A DNA stretch of 64,000 bases from Capnocytophaga cynodegmi DSM 19736 (GCF_000379185.1 NZ_KB900726.1:1-64000), one strand, 5' to 3'. Positions 36,050-46,708 are shown, counted from the stretch's first letter. Made by a program: numbers and translations. Notes: generated by a model from the sequence alone, not told the origin.

Positions 36050-36089
36050 AGCCTTATAGAAAAAGTAAAATAATTATTAAATTTAATTT

Positions 36090-36707
36090 ATGTCTGGGTT
36101 AATTGGAAAAAAAGTAGGCATGACAAGTCTTTTTGATGAGAATGGGAAAAATATTCCTTGTACTATCATTGAGGCAGGTCCTTGCGTAGTTACCCAAGTC
36201 AGAACCGTAGAGGTTGACGGGTATGAGGCTCTTCAACTTGGTTTCGATGACAAAGCAGAACATCGTGCTAACAAAGCAGAGTTAGGACATTTCAAAAAAG
36301 CAGGAGCTTCTGTTAAGAAAAAAGTTATCGAATTTCAAGGATTTGAAACAACTTACAAATTAGGTGATACAATCACTGTTGATTTGTTTACTGAAGGAGA
36401 ATTTGTTGATATAACAGGTACTTCTAAAGGTAAAGGATTTCAGGGAGTTGTTAAAAGACACGGTTTTGGTGGAGTAGGACAAACTACACACGGTCAGCAT
36501 AACCGTTTGAGAGCACCAGGTTCTATTGGAGCGTCGTCGTATCCTTCAAGAGTATTCAAAGGAATGCGTATGGCTGGTAGAATGGGAGCAGAAAAAGTAA
36601 CAGTACAAAACTTGAAAGTATTGAAAGTGGTAGCCGAGAAGAATCTTTTAGTAGTTAAAGGATGTGTTCCGGGACACAAAAATGCTTACGTAACTATTCA
36701 CAAATAA
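36090..36707 (+). CDS. rplC: Large ribosomal subunit protein uL3
   Basis: A 205-residue early-assembly 50S protein. The central extension that reaches towards the peptidyl transferase centre is conserved ([20 protein letters not shown]), as is the N-terminal [17 protein letters not shown]. It follows the structured gap after rpsJ. Its stop TAA shares one base with the start of rplD (TAATG), so the two are translationally coupled. Confidence 0.98.
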   Translation: MSGLIGKKVGMTSLFDENGKNIPCTIIEAGPCVVTQVRTVEVDGYEALQLGFDDKAEHRANKAELGHFKKAGASVKKKVIEFQGFETTYKLGDTITVDLFTEGEFVDITGTSKGKGFQGVVKRHGFGGVGQTTHGQHNRLRAPGSIGASSYPSRVFKGMRMAGRMGAEKVTVQNLKVLKVVAEKNLLVVKGCVPGHKNAYVTIHK

Positions 36708-37336
36708 TGGAAGTAGCAGTATTAAATAGTCAAGGAAAAGAAACAGGCAGAAAAATAACGCTTTCTGATTCTGTTTTCGGATTGGAGCCTAATAATCACG
36801 TGATTTACTTGGATGTTAAACGCTATTTAGCAAACCAACGTCAAGGTACACATAAGGCTAAGGAAAGAAATGAAGTAGCGGGAAGTACTCGTAAGATAAA
36901 AAAACAAAAAGGAACTGGTACAGCTCGTGCAGGTAGTGTTAAATCTCCTGTATTTGTTGGTGGAGGACGTATCTTTGGTCCTCGTCCAAAGGATTATACA
37001 CAAAAATTGACTAAAAATGTGAAAAGATTGGCACGTCGTTCAGCGTTAAGTGCAAAAGCAAAAAGCCAATCAATTTTAGTTGTTGAAGATTTAAATTTTG
37101 AAACTCCAAAAACAAAAGAATTCACTAATATTTTGAAATCTTTGGGGTTAGAAAATAAAAAATCACTTTTTGTGTTGCCAGATACAAATAATAATGTATA
37201 TTTGTCGTCACGAAATTTGAAAACTTCTAATGTTGTAACTGCTTCTGAATTAAATACTTATGAAGTTGTAAATGCTTCAAGTGTAGTTTTATTAGAGAGT
37301 TCTGTTGAGGTTTTAGAGTCAATTTTAACAAAATAA
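36707..37336 (+). CDS. rplD: Large ribosomal subunit protein uL4
   Basis: A 209-residue protein lining the exit tunnel. The loop [20 protein letters not shown] reaches the tunnel constriction. In E. coli, L4 also represses the S10 operon. The start at 36707 ([12 protein letters not shown]) is chosen over an in-frame ATG at 36662 because it overlaps the rplC stop and matches the family N-terminus. rplW follows after 7 bp. Confidence 0.97.
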   Translation: MEVAVLNSQGKETGRKITLSDSVFGLEPNNHVIYLDVKRYLANQRQGTHKAKERNEVAGSTRKIKKQKGTGTARAGSVKSPVFVGGGRIFGPRPKDYTQKLTKNVKRLARRSALSAKAKSQSILVVEDLNFETPKTKEFTNILKSLGLENKKSLFVLPDTNNNVYLSSRNLKTSNVVTASELNTYEVVNASSVVLLESSVEVLESILTK

Positions 37337-37343
37337 GTAAGAA

Positions 37344-37634
37344 ATGAGCGTATTAATTAGACCTGTAATTACAGAAAAAGCAAACGCAAATAGTGAATTA
37401 AAGAATTGTTATACATTCGAAGTTTCTAAACAAGCGAATAAAATTCAGATTAAAGAAGCTATTGAAGCCACTTATGGAGTTAAAGTTAAAGAGGTTCGTA
37501 CATTGAATTATGGACCTAAACGTACAACTCGTTATACAAAGACAGGTTTACAAGTTGGTAAAACCAATGCTGTTAAGAAAGCGGTTGTTCAAGTGGCAGA
37601 CGGAGAAACTATAGATTTTTATAGTAATATATAA
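37344..37634 (+). CDS. rplW: Large ribosomal subunit protein uL23
   Basis: A 96-residue protein at the tunnel exit, where trigger factor and SRP dock. RPVITEKANANSE and the loop VKEVRTLNYGPKRTTRYTKTG are typical. It is 20 bp before rplB in the usual L4-L23-L2 order. Confidence 0.97.
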   Translation: MSVLIRPVITEKANANSELKNCYTFEVSKQANKIQIKEAIEATYGVKVKEVRTLNYGPKRTTRYTKTGLQVGKTNAVKKAVVQVADGETIDFYSNI

Positions 37635-37654
37635 GTGTTTAATAAATAGACAAA

Positions 37655-38482
37655 ATGTCAGTTAGAAAATTAAAACCGATTACCCCTGGTCAGCGTTTTA
37701 GAGTAGTAAACGATTTTGACACCATTACTACTGATAAGCCGGAGAAAAGCCTTTTGGTTCCGTTGAAAAAGACTGGTGGTAGAAACAATCAAGGAAAAAT
37801 GACCATGCGTTACATTGGTGGTGGTCACAAGAAAAAGTATCGTATTGTTGATTTCAAACGAAACAAGTTTGGTGTTGATGCTAAAGTAGTTTCAATCGAA
37901 TACGATCCAAACAGAACAGCATTTATCGCTTTGATTCAGTACACAGATGGTGAGAAACGTTACATTATCGCTCCTGCTGGTTTGAAAGTGGATCAAACGA
38001 TTGTTTCAGGGCAAGAAAATGTTGCTCCTGAAATTGGAAATGCAATGCCTTTGTCACAGATTCCATTAGGAACAGTAATTTCTTGTATAGAATTACGTCC
38101 AGGACAAGGTGCTAACATTGCACGTTCTGCGGGAACTTTCGCTCAGTTAATGGCAAAAGATGGAAGATACGCAACGGTTAAGTTGCCTTCAGGTGAAACT
38201 CGTATGATTTTACTTACTTGCTTGGCTACTATTGGTGCTGTGTCTAACTCTGATCATCAATTAATTGTATCAGGTAAAGCTGGTCGTTCACGTTGGTTGG
38301 GTAGAAGACCAAGAACTAGACCAGTAGTAATGAACCCAGTTGATCACCCAATGGGAGGTGGTGAAGGTAGAGCAACCGGAGGTCACCCGAGATCAAGAAA
38401 AGGTATTCCAGCTAAAGGTTACAGAACACGTTCTAAAACCAAAGCAAGTAATAAGTATATTGTAGAACGTAGAAAAAAATAA
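37655..38482 (+). CDS. rplB: Large ribosomal subunit protein uL2
   Basis: A 275-residue protein needed for subunit joining and peptidyl transfer. The C-terminal signature [20 protein letters not shown] carries the conserved histidine of the peptidyl transferase region. The N-terminal [10 protein letters not shown]-like basic patch is read as [20 protein letters not shown]. rpsS follows after 14 bp. Confidence 0.98.
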   Translation: MSVRKLKPITPGQRFRVVNDFDTITTDKPEKSLLVPLKKTGGRNNQGKMTMRYIGGGHKKKYRIVDFKRNKFGVDAKVVSIEYDPNRTAFIALIQYTDGEKRYIIAPAGLKVDQTIVSGQENVAPEIGNAMPLSQIPLGTVISCIELRPGQGANIARSAGTFAQLMAKDGRYATVKLPSGETRMILLTCLATIGAVSNSDHQLIVSGKAGRSRWLGRRPRTRPVVMNPVDHPMGGGEGRATGGHPRSRKGIPAKGYRTRSKTKASNKYIVERRKK

Positions 38483-38496
38483 AAGACTAAGAAAAG

Positions 38497-38775
38497 ATGG
38501 CACGTTCATTAAAGAAAGGACCTTACGTTCACTATAGTTTGGAGAAAAAAATTCAACAAAACATTGAAACAGGTAAAAAGACAGTTATCAAAACTTGGTC
38601 AAGAGCTTCGATGATAACACCTGATTTTGTTGGTCAGACAATAGCAGTTCACAATGGTCGTCAGTTTGTTCCAGTGTATATCACTGAGAATATGGTAGGA
38701 CACAAATTAGGAGAATTTTCACCGACACGTTCATTTAGAGGACACGCTGGTGCAAAAAATAAAGGTAAAAAATAA
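38497..38775 (+). CDS. rpsS: Small ribosomal subunit protein uS19
   Basis: A 92-residue protein that contacts the A-site tRNA region at the top of the 30S head, together with uS13. [17 protein letters not shown] and the C-terminal [18 protein letters not shown] are typical. It lies 9 bp before rplV. Confidence 0.98.
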   Translation: MARSLKKGPYVHYSLEKKIQQNIETGKKTVIKTWSRASMITPDFVGQTIAVHNGRQFVPVYITENMVGHKLGEFSPTRSFRGHAGAKNKGKK

Positions 38776-38784
38776 TAGAAGGCT

Positions 38785-39195
38785 ATGGGAGTTCGTAAAA
38801 GAGAAAAAGCAACAGAAATAAAAGAAGCTAAAAAGAGCTTGGCTTTTGCAAAGTTGAATAACTGCCCTACTTCACCTCGAAAAATGCGTTTGGTAGCGGA
38901 TTTAGTTCGTGGTCAACAAGTAGATAAAGCCCTTGCTATTTTGAAATTCAACCAAAAAGAAGCGTCAACTCGTTTGGAAAAGTTGTTGTTGTCGGCAATA
39001 GCTAACTGGCAAGCGAAAAATGAGGATGCGAATTTGGAAGATGCTGGATTATTTATTAAGGAAATCCGTGTGGATGGAGGGATGATTTTGAAAAGATTAC
39101 GTCCAGCTCCACAAGGAAGAGCACACAGAATTAGAAAACGTTCTAACCACGTGACGTTGGTTTTAGGAGCTAAAAATTATAACACAGAAAGCTAA
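38785..39195 (+). CDS. rplV: Large ribosomal subunit protein uL22
   Basis: A 136-residue exit-tunnel protein. [18 protein letters not shown] and the hairpin region [20 protein letters not shown], where macrolide-resistance changes arise in other bacteria, look ordinary. rpsC follows after 7 bp. Confidence 0.97.
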   Translation: MGVRKREKATEIKEAKKSLAFAKLNNCPTSPRKMRLVADLVRGQQVDKALAILKFNQKEASTRLEKLLLSAIANWQAKNEDANLEDAGLFIKEIRVDGGMILKRLRPAPQGRAHRIRKRSNHVTLVLGAKNYNTES

Positions 39196-39202
39196 GATAA
39201 AT

Positions 39203-39943
39203 ATGGGACAAAAGACAAATCCAATCGGAAATCGCCTTGGAATTATCAGAGGATGGGAGTCTAACTGGTACGGAGGTAATGACTACGGAGATAAACTTGC
39301 TGAAGATGACAAAATCAGAAAGTATGTACAGACCCGTTTGTCTAAAGCTAGTGTTTCTCGTGTGATTATTGAAAGAACTTTAAAACTTGTAACCGTTACT
39401 ATCACTACTGCTCGTCCAGGCATCATTATTGGTAGAGGAGGGCAAGAGGTAGACAAGCTTAAAGAAGAATTGAAAAAAATCACAGGTAAAGATATTCAAA
39501 TCAACATCTTTGAAATCAAAAGACCTGAATTAGATGCTAACTTGGTTGCTGCAAGTATCGCTCGTCAGATAGAAGGACGTGTTTCATATCGTAGAGCTAT
39601 CAAAATGGCTATCGCGGCTGCAATGCGTATGAATGCAGAAGGAATCAAGGTAATGATTTCTGGTCGTTTGAATGGTGCAGAAATGGCTCGTTCCGAAAGT
39701 TATAAAGAAGGAAGAATTCCATTGTCTACTTTTAGAGCAGATATTGATTATGCACTTGATGAAGCACACACTACGTATGGTCGTATGGGGATCAAGGTGT
39801 GGATTATGAAAGGCGAAATCTACGGCAAGAGAGAGCTTTCTCCACTTGTGGGAATGACTAAAAAGTCTGCAGGTTCAACAACAGGTAAATCTGCTTCGGA
39901 TAAAGGCCCAGGAGGACATAGAAAAGCACGTCGTAAAAAGTAA
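39203..39943 (+). CDS. rpsC: Small ribosomal subunit protein uS3
   Basis: A 246-residue protein at the mRNA entry site. The KH domain loop is [16 protein letters not shown]. The C-terminal half holds [15 protein letters not shown] and [16 protein letters not shown] short Gly/Ser/Lys-rich tail ends the protein. rplP follows after 18 bp. Confidence 0.98.
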   Translation: MGQKTNPIGNRLGIIRGWESNWYGGNDYGDKLAEDDKIRKYVQTRLSKASVSRVIIERTLKLVTVTITTARPGIIIGRGGQEVDKLKEELKKITGKDIQINIFEIKRPELDANLVAASIARQIEGRVSYRRAIKMAIAAAMRMNAEGIKVMISGRLNGAEMARSESYKEGRIPLSTFRADIDYALDEAHTTYGRMGIKVWIMKGEIYGKRELSPLVGMTKKSAGSTTGKSASDKGPGGHRKARRKK

Positions 39944-39961
39944 TTTTTAAAGTAAAAAGGA

Positions 39962-40381
39962 ATGTTACAGCCAAAAAGAACGAAATATCGTAGAGTACAA
40001 AAAGGTAGAATGAAAGGAGTTTCCCATCGTGGAACCCTACTTTCTAACGGTATGTTTGGAATAAAATCTTTAGATTCCGCATTTATTACCTCTCGTCAAA
40101 TTGAGTCAGCTCGTATTGCAGCAACTCGTTATATGAAGCGTGAAGGGCAATTGTGGATTAAGATTTTCCCAGATAAACCAATTACCAAAAAGCCTTTAGA
40201 AGTGCGTATGGGTAAAGGTAAAGGTGCCGTAGAATACTGGGCAGCTGTTGTTAAACCAGGAAGAATTATGTTTGAAGTAGGAGGTGTGTCAATCGAAATC
40301 GCGAAAGAAGCACTACGTTTGGCAGCACAAAAGTTACCTGTGAGAACAAAATTCGTTGTAGCAAGAGATTATCAAGATTAA
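39962..40381 (+). CDS. rplP: Large ribosomal subunit protein uL16
   Basis: A 139-residue protein near the A site. It starts [19 protein letters not shown], and [18 protein letters not shown] is the conserved loop close to tRNA. It lies 10 bp before rpmC. Confidence 0.98.
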   Translation: MLQPKRTKYRRVQKGRMKGVSHRGTLLSNGMFGIKSLDSAFITSRQIESARIAATRYMKREGQLWIKIFPDKPITKKPLEVRMGKGKGAVEYWAAVVKPGRIMFEVGGVSIEIAKEALRLAAQKLPVRTKFVVARDYQD

Positions 40382-40391
40382 TTAAATTGTG

Positions 40392-40583
40392 ATGAAACAG
40401 TCTGAAATTAAAAATTTGACAATAGCTGAGCTACAAGAAAAGCTTGGTGAATATAAAAAATCGTATGCAGATTTGAAAATGGCTCACGCCATTCAACCAC
40501 TTGAAAAACCGATTCAATTACGTCAAGTAAGAAGAACTGTAGCAAGATTGGCATGCGAGTTAACTAAACGAGAGTTACAATAA
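40392..40583 (+). CDS. rpmC: Large ribosomal subunit protein uL29
   Basis: A 63-residue two-helix protein at the tunnel exit. The ATG at 40392 is chosen; the GTG directly in front at 40389 would add only one Met and is less likely. LTIAELQEKLGEYKKSYADL and the second helix RQVRRTVARLACELTKREL fit the family. Confidence 0.95.
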   Translation: MKQSEIKNLTIAELQEKLGEYKKSYADLKMAHAIQPLEKPIQLRQVRRTVARLACELTKRELQ

Positions 40584-40601
40584 TTCTATGCTACTTTGAA
40601 C

Positions 40602-40859
40602 ATGGAAAAAAGAAATTTAAGAAAAGAAAGAATAGGGGTTGTTAGTAGTAACAAAATGGAAAAAACCATCGTGGTTTCAGAAGTTAAGCGAGTGAAGCAC
40701 CCTATGTATGGTAAGTTTGTGTTGCGTACTAAGAAATATGTAGCACACGACGAAAAGAACGAATGCAACATCGGTGATACAGTTAGGATTATGGAAACTC
40801 GTCCGCAAAGTAAAACTAAATGTTGGAGATTAGTTGAAATCATTGAAAGAGCGAAGTAA
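40602..40859 (+). CDS. rpsQ: Small ribosomal subunit protein uS17
   Basis: An 85-residue OB-fold protein that binds helix 11 of 16S rRNA early in assembly. [21 protein letters not shown] and the [16 protein letters not shown] segment are typical. The ATG at 40602 is preferred to an in-frame TTG at 40596. rplN follows after 2 bp. Confidence 0.97.
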   Translation: MEKRNLRKERIGVVSSNKMEKTIVVSEVKRVKHPMYGKFVLRTKKYVAHDEKNECNIGDTVRIMETRPQSKTKCWRLVEIIERAK

Positions 40860-40861
40860 TT

Positions 40862-41230
40862 ATGGTACAACAAGAGTCAAGATTAAAAGTAGCCGATAAT
40901 ACAGGAGCAAAAGAAGTTCTAACGATCCGTGTTTTAGGAGGTACAAAGCGTCGTTATGCTTCTGTAGGTGATAAAATTGTGGTTACCGTTAAAGAGGCAA
41001 CTCCGAACGGAAACGTAAAAAAAGGACAAGTTTCAACTGCTGTGGTGGTAAGAACTAAGAAAGAGGTACGTCGTGCTGATGGCTCTTACATACGTTTCGA
41101 TGAAAATGCTTGTGTTCTTTTGAATGCAGCTGGTGAGATGAGAGGGACCCGTGTTTTTGGTCCTGTTGCGAGAGAACTTCGTGATAAACAATTTATGAAA
41201 ATTGTGTCATTAGCACCTGAAGTGCTTTAA
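40862..41230 (+). CDS. rplN: Large ribosomal subunit protein uL14
   Basis: A 122-residue protein at the subunit interface, also the docking site of the silencing factor RsfS. It starts [18 protein letters not shown], and [19 protein letters not shown] is the conserved C-terminal part. It is 18 bp before rplX. Confidence 0.98.
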   Translation: MVQQESRLKVADNTGAKEVLTIRVLGGTKRRYASVGDKIVVTVKEATPNGNVKKGQVSTAVVVRTKKEVRRADGSYIRFDENACVLLNAAGEMRGTRVFGPVARELRDKQFMKIVSLAPEVL

Positions 41231-41248
41231 TTTTTAATATATTAAGTA

Positions 41249-41560
41249 ATGAAACTAAAAATTAAAACAGGAGACACAGTACGAGTAATCGCTGGAGAAC
41301 ATAAAGGTTCAGAAGGTAAAGTGCTACGTGTTGATCGCGAGAAGAATAAAGCGATTGTAGAGGGAGTGAATTTGGTATCAAAACATACAAAACCAAGTGC
41401 TCAAAACCCTCAGGGAGGAATCGTTAAAAAAGAAGCTTTTATTCACATTTCAAATCTTTCTTTAATTGATCCAAAATCGGGAAAAACAACTCGTGTAGGA
41501 TTTGAAGTAAGAAATGGTAAGAAAGTGAGATTTTCTAAAAAATCTAATGAAGTAATATAG
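41249..41560 (+). CDS. rplX: Large ribosomal subunit protein uL24
   Basis: A 103-residue assembly-initiator protein with a KOW motif at the N-terminus ([20 protein letters not shown]). [19 protein letters not shown] is the usual middle segment. rplE starts 2 bp after its stop. Confidence 0.97.
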   Translation: MKLKIKTGDTVRVIAGEHKGSEGKVLRVDREKNKAIVEGVNLVSKHTKPSAQNPQGGIVKKEAFIHISNLSLIDPKSGKTTRVGFEVRNGKKVRFSKKSNEVI

Positions 41561-41562
41561 TT

Positions 41563-42114
41563 ATGGCTTACGTACCTAGACTAAAACAAGAATACAAAGA
41601 GCGTGTAATAGCAGCTCTAAAAGAAGAATTTGGCTATAAGAATGTAATGCAGGTTCCTAAACTAGAGAAAATAGTTGTGAGCCGAGGAGTTGGTTCAGCA
41701 GTTGCAGATAAGAAACAGATAGATTATGCAGTTGAGGAATTAACAAAAATTACAGGACAAAAAGCAGTTGCTACAGTTTCCAAGAAAGATGTAGCTTCTT
41801 TCAAACTCCGTAAAGGAATGGCTATTGGAGCAAAAGTTACTTTAAGAGGAGAAAGAATGTATGAATTCTTGGATAGATTGATTACAACGGCTCTTCCACG
41901 AGTAAGAGATTTTCAAGGAATTAAAGCCGAAGGTTTTGATGGTAGAGGAAATTACAATTTGGGTGTAACAGAGCAGATTATTTTTCCAGAGATTGACATT
42001 GATAAAATCAATAAAATTGCAGGGATGGATATAACTTTCGTTACATCTGCTGCAACTGATAAAGAAGCCAAATCATTATTAAGCGAATTAGGATTACCTT
42101 TTAAAAAGAACTAA
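41563..42114 (+). CDS. rplE: Large ribosomal subunit protein uL5
   Basis: A 183-residue protein that binds 5S rRNA and contacts the P-site t[21 protein letters not shown] at the start and the phosphate-loop-like [16 protein letters not shown] (about 83-98) are conserved. The end [12 protein letters not shown] is typical. rpsN follows after 4 bp. Confidence 0.98.
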   Translation: MAYVPRLKQEYKERVIAALKEEFGYKNVMQVPKLEKIVVSRGVGSAVADKKQIDYAVEELTKITGQKAVATVSKKDVASFKLRKGMAIGAKVTLRGERMYEFLDRLITTALPRVRDFQGIKAEGFDGRGNYNLGVTEQIIFPEIDIDKINKIAGMDITFVTSAATDKEAKSLLSELGLPFKKN

Positions 42115-42118
42115 ATAT

Positions 42119-42388
42119 ATGGCTAAAGAATCAATGAAAGCCCGTGAGGTTAAAAGACAAAAATTGGTAGCAAAATATGCAGCAAAACGTAAAGCCTTGA
42201 AAGAAGCAGGTGATTACGAGGCTCTTCAAAAGTTACCTAAAAACGCATCACCAGTTCGTTTACACAATCGTTGTAAATTGACAGGACGTCCGAAAGGATA
42301 TATGCGTACATTTGGAATTTCACGCGTTTTGTTCCGTGAAATGGCAAATAAGGGATTAATTCCGGGCGTTAAAAAAGCAAGTTGGTAA
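42119..42388 (+). CDS. rpsN: Small ribosomal subunit protein uS14, zinc-free form
   Basis: An 89-residue long-form S14. The region that carries a CxxC-type zinc knuckle in the short form here has a single cysteine ([20 protein letters not shown]), so it does not bind zinc. The C-terminal end [11 protein letters not shown] is canonical. It is 18 bp before rpsH. Confidence 0.97.
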   Translation: MAKESMKAREVKRQKLVAKYAAKRKALKEAGDYEALQKLPKNASPVRLHNRCKLTGRPKGYMRTFGISRVLFREMANKGLIPGVKKASW

Positions 42389-42406
42389 TATTAAAAGGAT
42401 AAAAAT

Positions 42407-42805
42407 ATGTATACAGATCCTATAGCAGATTATTTAACAAGAATTAGAAATGCGAATAATGCAAGGCATAGAGTAGTTGAAATTCCTGCATCTAATTTGA
42501 AAAAAGAGATTACAAAAATCTTATTTGATCAGGGATATATTTTAAGCTACAAGTTCGAGGATAATGCTGTTCAAGGCACTATCAAGATAGCTTTAAAATA
42601 TGATAAATTAACTAAGGAGCCTGTCATTAAGCATATTGAAAGAGCAAGCAGACCTGGACTTAGAAAGTACGCTGGGGCTGATAGTCTTCCTCGCGTATTG
42701 AATGGCTTAGGCATTGCCATCATATCAACTTCAAAAGGAGTTATGACTGGTAAAAAAGCTAAGGAGCTTAATATCGGAGGGGAAGTAGTTTGTTATGTTT
42801 ACTAA
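42407..42805 (+). CDS. rpsH: Small ribosomal subunit protein uS8
   Basis: A 132-residue 30S platform protein that in E. coli represses the spc operon through a site near rpl[20 protein letters not shown] and the C-terminal [20 protein letters not shown] are conserved. rplF follows after 18 bp. Confidence 0.98.
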   Translation: MYTDPIADYLTRIRNANNARHRVVEIPASNLKKEITKILFDQGYILSYKFEDNAVQGTIKIALKYDKLTKEPVIKHIERASRPGLRKYAGADSLPRVLNGLGIAIISTSKGVMTGKKAKELNIGGEVVCYVY

Positions 42806-42823
42806 TAAATAAAAGACAAAGAA

Positions 42824-43366
42824 ATGTCAAGAATAGGTAAATTACCCATCAAAATTCCTGCAGGAGTTACAGTTACCATCAAAGATGGTGTTGTGACAGT
42901 GAAAGGAAAATTAGGCGAATTAACCCAAGAGGTTAAAGACATTGCTGTAAAGCAAGAGGATGGACAATTAGTGTTGGAGCCTACTGCTCAAACTAAAGAC
43001 CAAAATGCAAAGCACGGTTTGTACAGAGCGTTGCTTAATAATATGGTTGTAGGGGTATCAGAAGGATTCACTAAAGAATTAGAGTTAGTAGGAGTTGGAT
43101 ATCGTGCCTCGAACCAAGGTCAAAAGTTGGATTTGGCTTTAGGATTTTCTCATAATATTGTTTTGGAATTACCCCAAGAAGTGAAACTCGAAACAGTAAC
43201 TGAAAAAGGTAAAAATCCAATTATTAAATTGACATCATACGACAAACAATTAGTTGGACAAATAGCAGCTAAAATTCGTAGTTTCCGTAAGCCTGAGCCT
43301 TACAAAGGAAAAGGAGTTAAGTTTGTTGGTGAAGTGTTGAGAAGAAAAGCAGGTAAATCAGCTTAA
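42824..43366 (+). CDS. rplF: Large ribosomal subunit protein uL6
   Basis: A 180-residue two-domain protein next to the sarcin-ricin loop. [14 protein letters not shown] starts it, and the C-terminal [19 protein letters not shown] is the rRNA-binding motif. rplR follows after 11 bp. Confidence 0.98.
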   Translation: MSRIGKLPIKIPAGVTVTIKDGVVTVKGKLGELTQEVKDIAVKQEDGQLVLEPTAQTKDQNAKHGLYRALLNNMVVGVSEGFTKELELVGVGYRASNQGQKLDLALGFSHNIVLELPQEVKLETVTEKGKNPIIKLTSYDKQLVGQIAAKIRSFRKPEPYKGKGVKFVGEVLRRKAGKSA

Positions 43367-43377
43367 TAGTTAGAACA

Positions 43378-43734
43378 ATGGCATTATCAAAAATAAAAAG
43401 AAGAGAACGTATTAAAAGCAGAATCAGAAAAGTAGTTAATGGTACTGCAACGCAACCTCGTTTGGCTGTTTTCAGAAGTAACAATGAGATTTATGCTCAA
43501 ATCATTGATGACACCAAAGGAACTACTTTAGTGGCTGCTTCTTCGAGAGATAAAGAAATTAGTACTACCAAAGGAACTAAAACTGAAAAAGCGGCTTTGG
43601 TAGGTAAAGCTGTTGCAGAGAAAGCTCTAAAACAAGGTATTGAAAAAATTTCTTTTGATAGAGGAGGATACTTATATCACGGAAGAGTAAAATCATTAGC
43701 TGAAGGAGCTAGAGAAGGCGGACTTAAATTCTAA
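43378..43734 (+). CDS. rplR: Large ribosomal subunit protein uL18
   Basis: A 118-residue 5S rRNA-binding protein. [18 protein letters not shown] and the C-terminal [20 protein letters not shown] are typical. rpsE starts 6 bp downstream. Confidence 0.98.
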   Translation: MALSKIKRRERIKSRIRKVVNGTATQPRLAVFRSNNEIYAQIIDDTKGTTLVAASSRDKEISTTKGTKTEKAALVGKAVAEKALKQGIEKISFDRGGYLYHGRVKSLAEGAREGGLKF

Positions 43735-43740
43735 AAGACT

Positions 43741-44265
43741 ATGTATCAGAAATATAAAAATGTAGAATATGTAAAACCAAGTGGTCTTGAATTAAAAGAT
43801 CGTTTGGTAGGAGTTCAACGTGTTACCAAAGTAACTAAAGGAGGACGTGCGTTCGGTTTCTCAGCTATTGTTGTAGTAGGTGATGAGAATGGAGTAGTAG
43901 GACACGGTTTGGGAAAATCTAAAGAGGTAGCCGATGCAATTGCGAAAGCTGTTGAAGACGCAAAAAAGAATTTAGTTCGCATCCCACTTAATGGAACTAC
44001 TTTGCCACACGAACAGAAAGGTAAGTTTGGTGGAGCTAGAGTGTATTTGCAACCAGCTACAGAGGGTACTGGAGTAATTGCAGGTGGTGCAGTTCGTGCC
44101 GTTTTAGAGTCTGTTGGAGTTCACAACGTACTTTCAAAATCACAAGGTTCTTCAAATCCTCATAATGTGGTAAAAGCTACTTTTGATGCATTGTTGCAAT
44201 TACGTTCTGCAAAAACTATCGCAGCTCAACGTGGAATTTCCTTAGAAAAATTGTTTAAAGGTTAA
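43741..44265 (+). CDS. rpsE: Small ribosomal subunit protein uS5
   Basis: A 174-residue accuracy protein. The double-stranded-RNA-binding-like N-terminal domain has [20 protein letters not shown], in the loop where spectinomycin-resistance changes occur in other bacteria. [19 protein letters not shown] is the conserved helix region. rpmD follows after 13 bp. Confidence 0.98.
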   Translation: MYQKYKNVEYVKPSGLELKDRLVGVQRVTKVTKGGRAFGFSAIVVVGDENGVVGHGLGKSKEVADAIAKAVEDAKKNLVRIPLNGTTLPHEQKGKFGGARVYLQPATEGTGVIAGGAVRAVLESVGVHNVLSKSQGSSNPHNVVKATFDALLQLRSAKTIAAQRGISLEKLFKG

Positions 44266-44278
44266 TAAATTTAGAACA

Positions 44279-44461
44279 ATGACAAAAGTTAAAGTAACAC
44301 AAGTGAAAAGTAGTATCAAGCGTCTGAAAAGTCAAAAATTGACTTTACAGGCTCTTGGTTTGAAGAAAATAGGACAAGTTGTTGAGCATAATGCAACACC
44401 AAGTATCCTAGGTATGATTAGTAAAGTGAAACACTTAGTTTCTGTTGAGGAAATTAAATAA
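44279..44461 (+). CDS. rpmD: Large ribosomal subunit protein uL30
   Basis: A 60-residue small 50S protein. [20 protein letters not shown] and [20 protein letters not shown] are typical. It lies 16 bp before rplO. Confidence 0.96.
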   Translation: MTKVKVTQVKSSIKRLKSQKLTLQALGLKKIGQVVEHNATPSILGMISKVKHLVSVEEIK

Positions 44462-44477
44462 TATTTTATACAAAGTT

Positions 44478-44930
44478 ATGAACTTGAGTAATTTACAACC
44501 TGCAGAAGGTTCAATTCACAGAGAAGGGAAGCGCGTTGGTCGTGGGCAAGGTTCTGGAAAAGGAGGCACTGCTACACGTGGGCATAAAGGAGCTAAATCT
44601 CGTTCAGGTTATTCTAAAAAGATTGGCTTTGAAGGAGGTCAGATGCCTTTGCAAAGACGTGTACCAAAATTTGGTTTCAAAAACTTTAACCGTAAGGAAT
44701 ATGTAGGAATCAACTTAGGGCAATTACAAGGTTTGGTTGATTCTGGTAAGATTACTGATACAGTTGATTTAGAAACCTTAGTTCAACTTCACATCGTTAA
44801 AAAAACAGATTTAGTTAAAGTTTTAGGTGGAGGAGAATTAAAAGCAAAATTAAAAATATCTGTTCATAAGTTTACGGCAAATGCTAAGTCTGCTGTTGAG
44901 GCAGTGGGCGGTGAGGCTGTAACCTTGTAA
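44478..44930 (+). CDS. rplO: Large ribosomal subunit protein uL15
   Basis: A 150-residue late-assembly protein. The glycine-rich N-terminal arm (GRGQGSGKGGTATRGHKGAK) threads through 23S rRNA. The start at 44478 (MNLSNLQPAEGS) matches the family and avoids overlap with rpmD. secY follows after 14 bp. Confidence 0.97.
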   Translation: MNLSNLQPAEGSIHREGKRVGRGQGSGKGGTATRGHKGAKSRSGYSKKIGFEGGQMPLQRRVPKFGFKNFNRKEYVGINLGQLQGLVDSGKITDTVDLETLVQLHIVKKTDLVKVLGGGELKAKLKISVHKFTANAKSAVEAVGGEAVTL

Positions 44931-44944
44931 TGTATTAAATTATT

Positions 44945-46285
44945 ATGAAGTTTATCGAGAACCTAACCAACATTTGGAAAATAGAAGAGTTAAGAAATCG
45001 TATAATTTTAACTCTGGGGATTTTGTTAGTTTATCGTTTTGGAGCACATATTGTTCTTCCAGGAATTGATTCAACTCAGTTACATGAGTTGGCATCAAAA
45101 ACTTCAGGAGGTGGGTTGCTTGATATCTTAAATGCTTTTACTGGGGGAGCTTTTGCTAACGCCTCAGTTTTTGCATTGGGTATTATGCCTTATATTTCGG
45201 CTTCTATTGTAGTCCAGCTTATGGGAATAATGATTCCGTACTTGCAAAAATTACAAAAAGAAGGTGAAAGCGGGAGAAGAAAGATAAACCAAATCACTCG
45301 ATTTCTTACTATCGCGATATGTGTTGTTCAAGCACCAGCTTACTTGTATGGAATTAACCAATTAGGAGTTCCCGATAGTGCTTTCGTTTTAGGAAAAGGT
45401 GTTGAGTTCATTGTTCCCGCTGTTTTGATTCTTGTAACAGGAACTATTTTTGCGATGTGGTTAGGAGAAAAAATCACAGACAAGGGTATTGGTAATGGTA
45501 TTTCTTTGCTGATTATGGTGGGAATCATTGCTCGTCTTCCTCTGGCTTTTGCGGCTGAGTTTGATGCTCGTGTAGCACAATCTAATGGTGGATTGATGAT
45601 GATTCTTATTGAGATTATCATTTGGTTTGTGATTATACTACTTTGTATCTACTTAATCAAGGCGACTCGTCAGATTCCTGTTCAATATGCACGTAGAACA
45701 GCAGATGGAGGTGTTGCGGTTGAAAAAAACATTTTTGGTGCACGTCAATATATTCCATTAAAGTTGAATGCATCAGGGGTTATGCCGATTATCTTTGCAC
45801 AAGCTTTGATGTTCATTCCAGCAACTGTAGCAGGTCTGTCTAAGTCAGAAACAGCTTTAAGTATTCAACAGGCTTTCAGTAATATGTTCGGATTTTGGTA
45901 TAATTTGCTGTTTGCAACAATGATTATATTGTTTACATACTTTTATACAGCGATTACCGTACCAACTAATAAAATGGCTGATGACTTAAAGAGAAGTGGC
46001 GGGTTTATTCCGGGTATACGTCCTGGGAAGGAAACGGGTGACTATCTAGATAAAATTATGTCGCTTATAACATTACCTGGTTCTATATTTTTAGCTTTAA
46101 TTGCTGTATTTCCTGCTTTTTTAAAAGTTATTGGAATGCAAGATGGATGGGCATTATTTTATGGGGGTACATCTCTATTGATTTTAGTAGGTGTTGCTAT
46201 AGATACAATGCAACAAGTTAATTCATATTTGCTAAATCGTCATTATGATGGTTTGATGAAAACGGGCAAAAATAGAAAAGCTTAG
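44945..46285 (+). CDS. secY: Protein translocase subunit SecY
   Basis: A 446-residue inner-membrane channel with ten membrane helices. The plug and pore region GGGLLDILNAFTGGAFAN, the GIMPYISASIVVQL helix and the cytosolic loop GFIPGIRPGKETGDYLDKI are all conserved. As in most bacteria, it closes the spc gene run. There is no adk or map between it and infA, which lies 6 bp downstream. Confidence 0.98.
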   Translation: MKFIENLTNIWKIEELRNRIILTLGILLVYRFGAHIVLPGIDSTQLHELASKTSGGGLLDILNAFTGGAFANASVFALGIMPYISASIVVQLMGIMIPYLQKLQKEGESGRRKINQITRFLTIAICVVQAPAYLYGINQLGVPDSAFVLGKGVEFIVPAVLILVTGTIFAMWLGEKITDKGIGNGISLLIMVGIIARLPLAFAAEFDARVAQSNGGLMMILIEIIIWFVIILLCIYLIKATRQIPVQYARRTADGGVAVEKNIFGARQYIPLKLNASGVMPIIFAQALMFIPATVAGLSKSETALSIQQAFSNMFGFWYNLLFATMIILFTYFYTAITVPTNKMADDLKRSGGFIPGIRPGKETGDYLDKIMSLITLPGSIFLALIAVFPAFLKVIGMQDGWALFYGGTSLLILVGVAIDTMQQVNSYLLNRHYDGLMKTGKNRKA

Positions 46286-46291
46286 TAATTT

Positions 46292-46507
46292 ATGGCAAAG
46301 CAAGCAGCAATAGAACAAGACGGAACAATTGTAGAAGCGTTGTCAAATGCAATGTTTCGAGTGGAGCTAGATAACGGACATGTGGTGATTGCTCACATCT
46401 CTGGTAAGATGCGTATGCATTACATCAAACTACTTCCTGGGGATAAAGTAAAACTTGAAATGAGTCCTTATGATTTGAGTAAGGCTCGTATAACGTATCG
46501 TTATTAG
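46292..46507 (+). CDS. infA: Translation initiation factor IF-1
   Basis: A 71-residue OB-fold protein that fills the A site during initiation. [20 protein letters not shown] and [20 protein letters not shown] are typical. It is followed by an unusually long 237-bp gap before rpmJ. Confidence 0.98.
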   Translation: MAKQAAIEQDGTIVEALSNAMFRVELDNGHVVIAHISGKMRMHYIKLLPGDKVKLEMSPYDLSKARITYRY

Positions 46508-46549
46508 GCAATTTAATTCGAAATTTTTAAAAACATTCAATAAGATAAA

Positions 46550-46583
46550 AACTTTGTCAAAGTTTTTTAACTTTGGCAAAGTT
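46550..46583 (+). promoter_or_regulatory. Inverted repeat after infA
   Basis: Two 15-bp near-identical palindromes, AACTTTGTCAAAGTT (46550-46564) and AACTTTGGCAAAGTT (46569-46583). They can pair with each other (one mismatch, 4-nt loop) or fold separately. No T-run follows. It could be an RNA processing or attenuation site, or a binding site for a dimeric protein. The rest of the gap (46584-46708) is AT-rich and shows no gene. Confidence 0.5.
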
Positions 46584-46708
46584 CTATGTAAATGAATATA
46601 TAGTTGAAAATCAATTTTTTAAGCTATTTTTTTTAAGGAGAGAATGTTTTGTGAAAATTTAAAGGTAGTATTTTATTTTAAAATTACATTATAAATCAAA
46701 ATATTTTG

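Noticed and set aside
35939-36089. Missing tuf gene or a small gene between rpsJ and rplC
   Set aside because: No frame of useful length is present. Absence of tuf at this place is normal in Bacteroidota.
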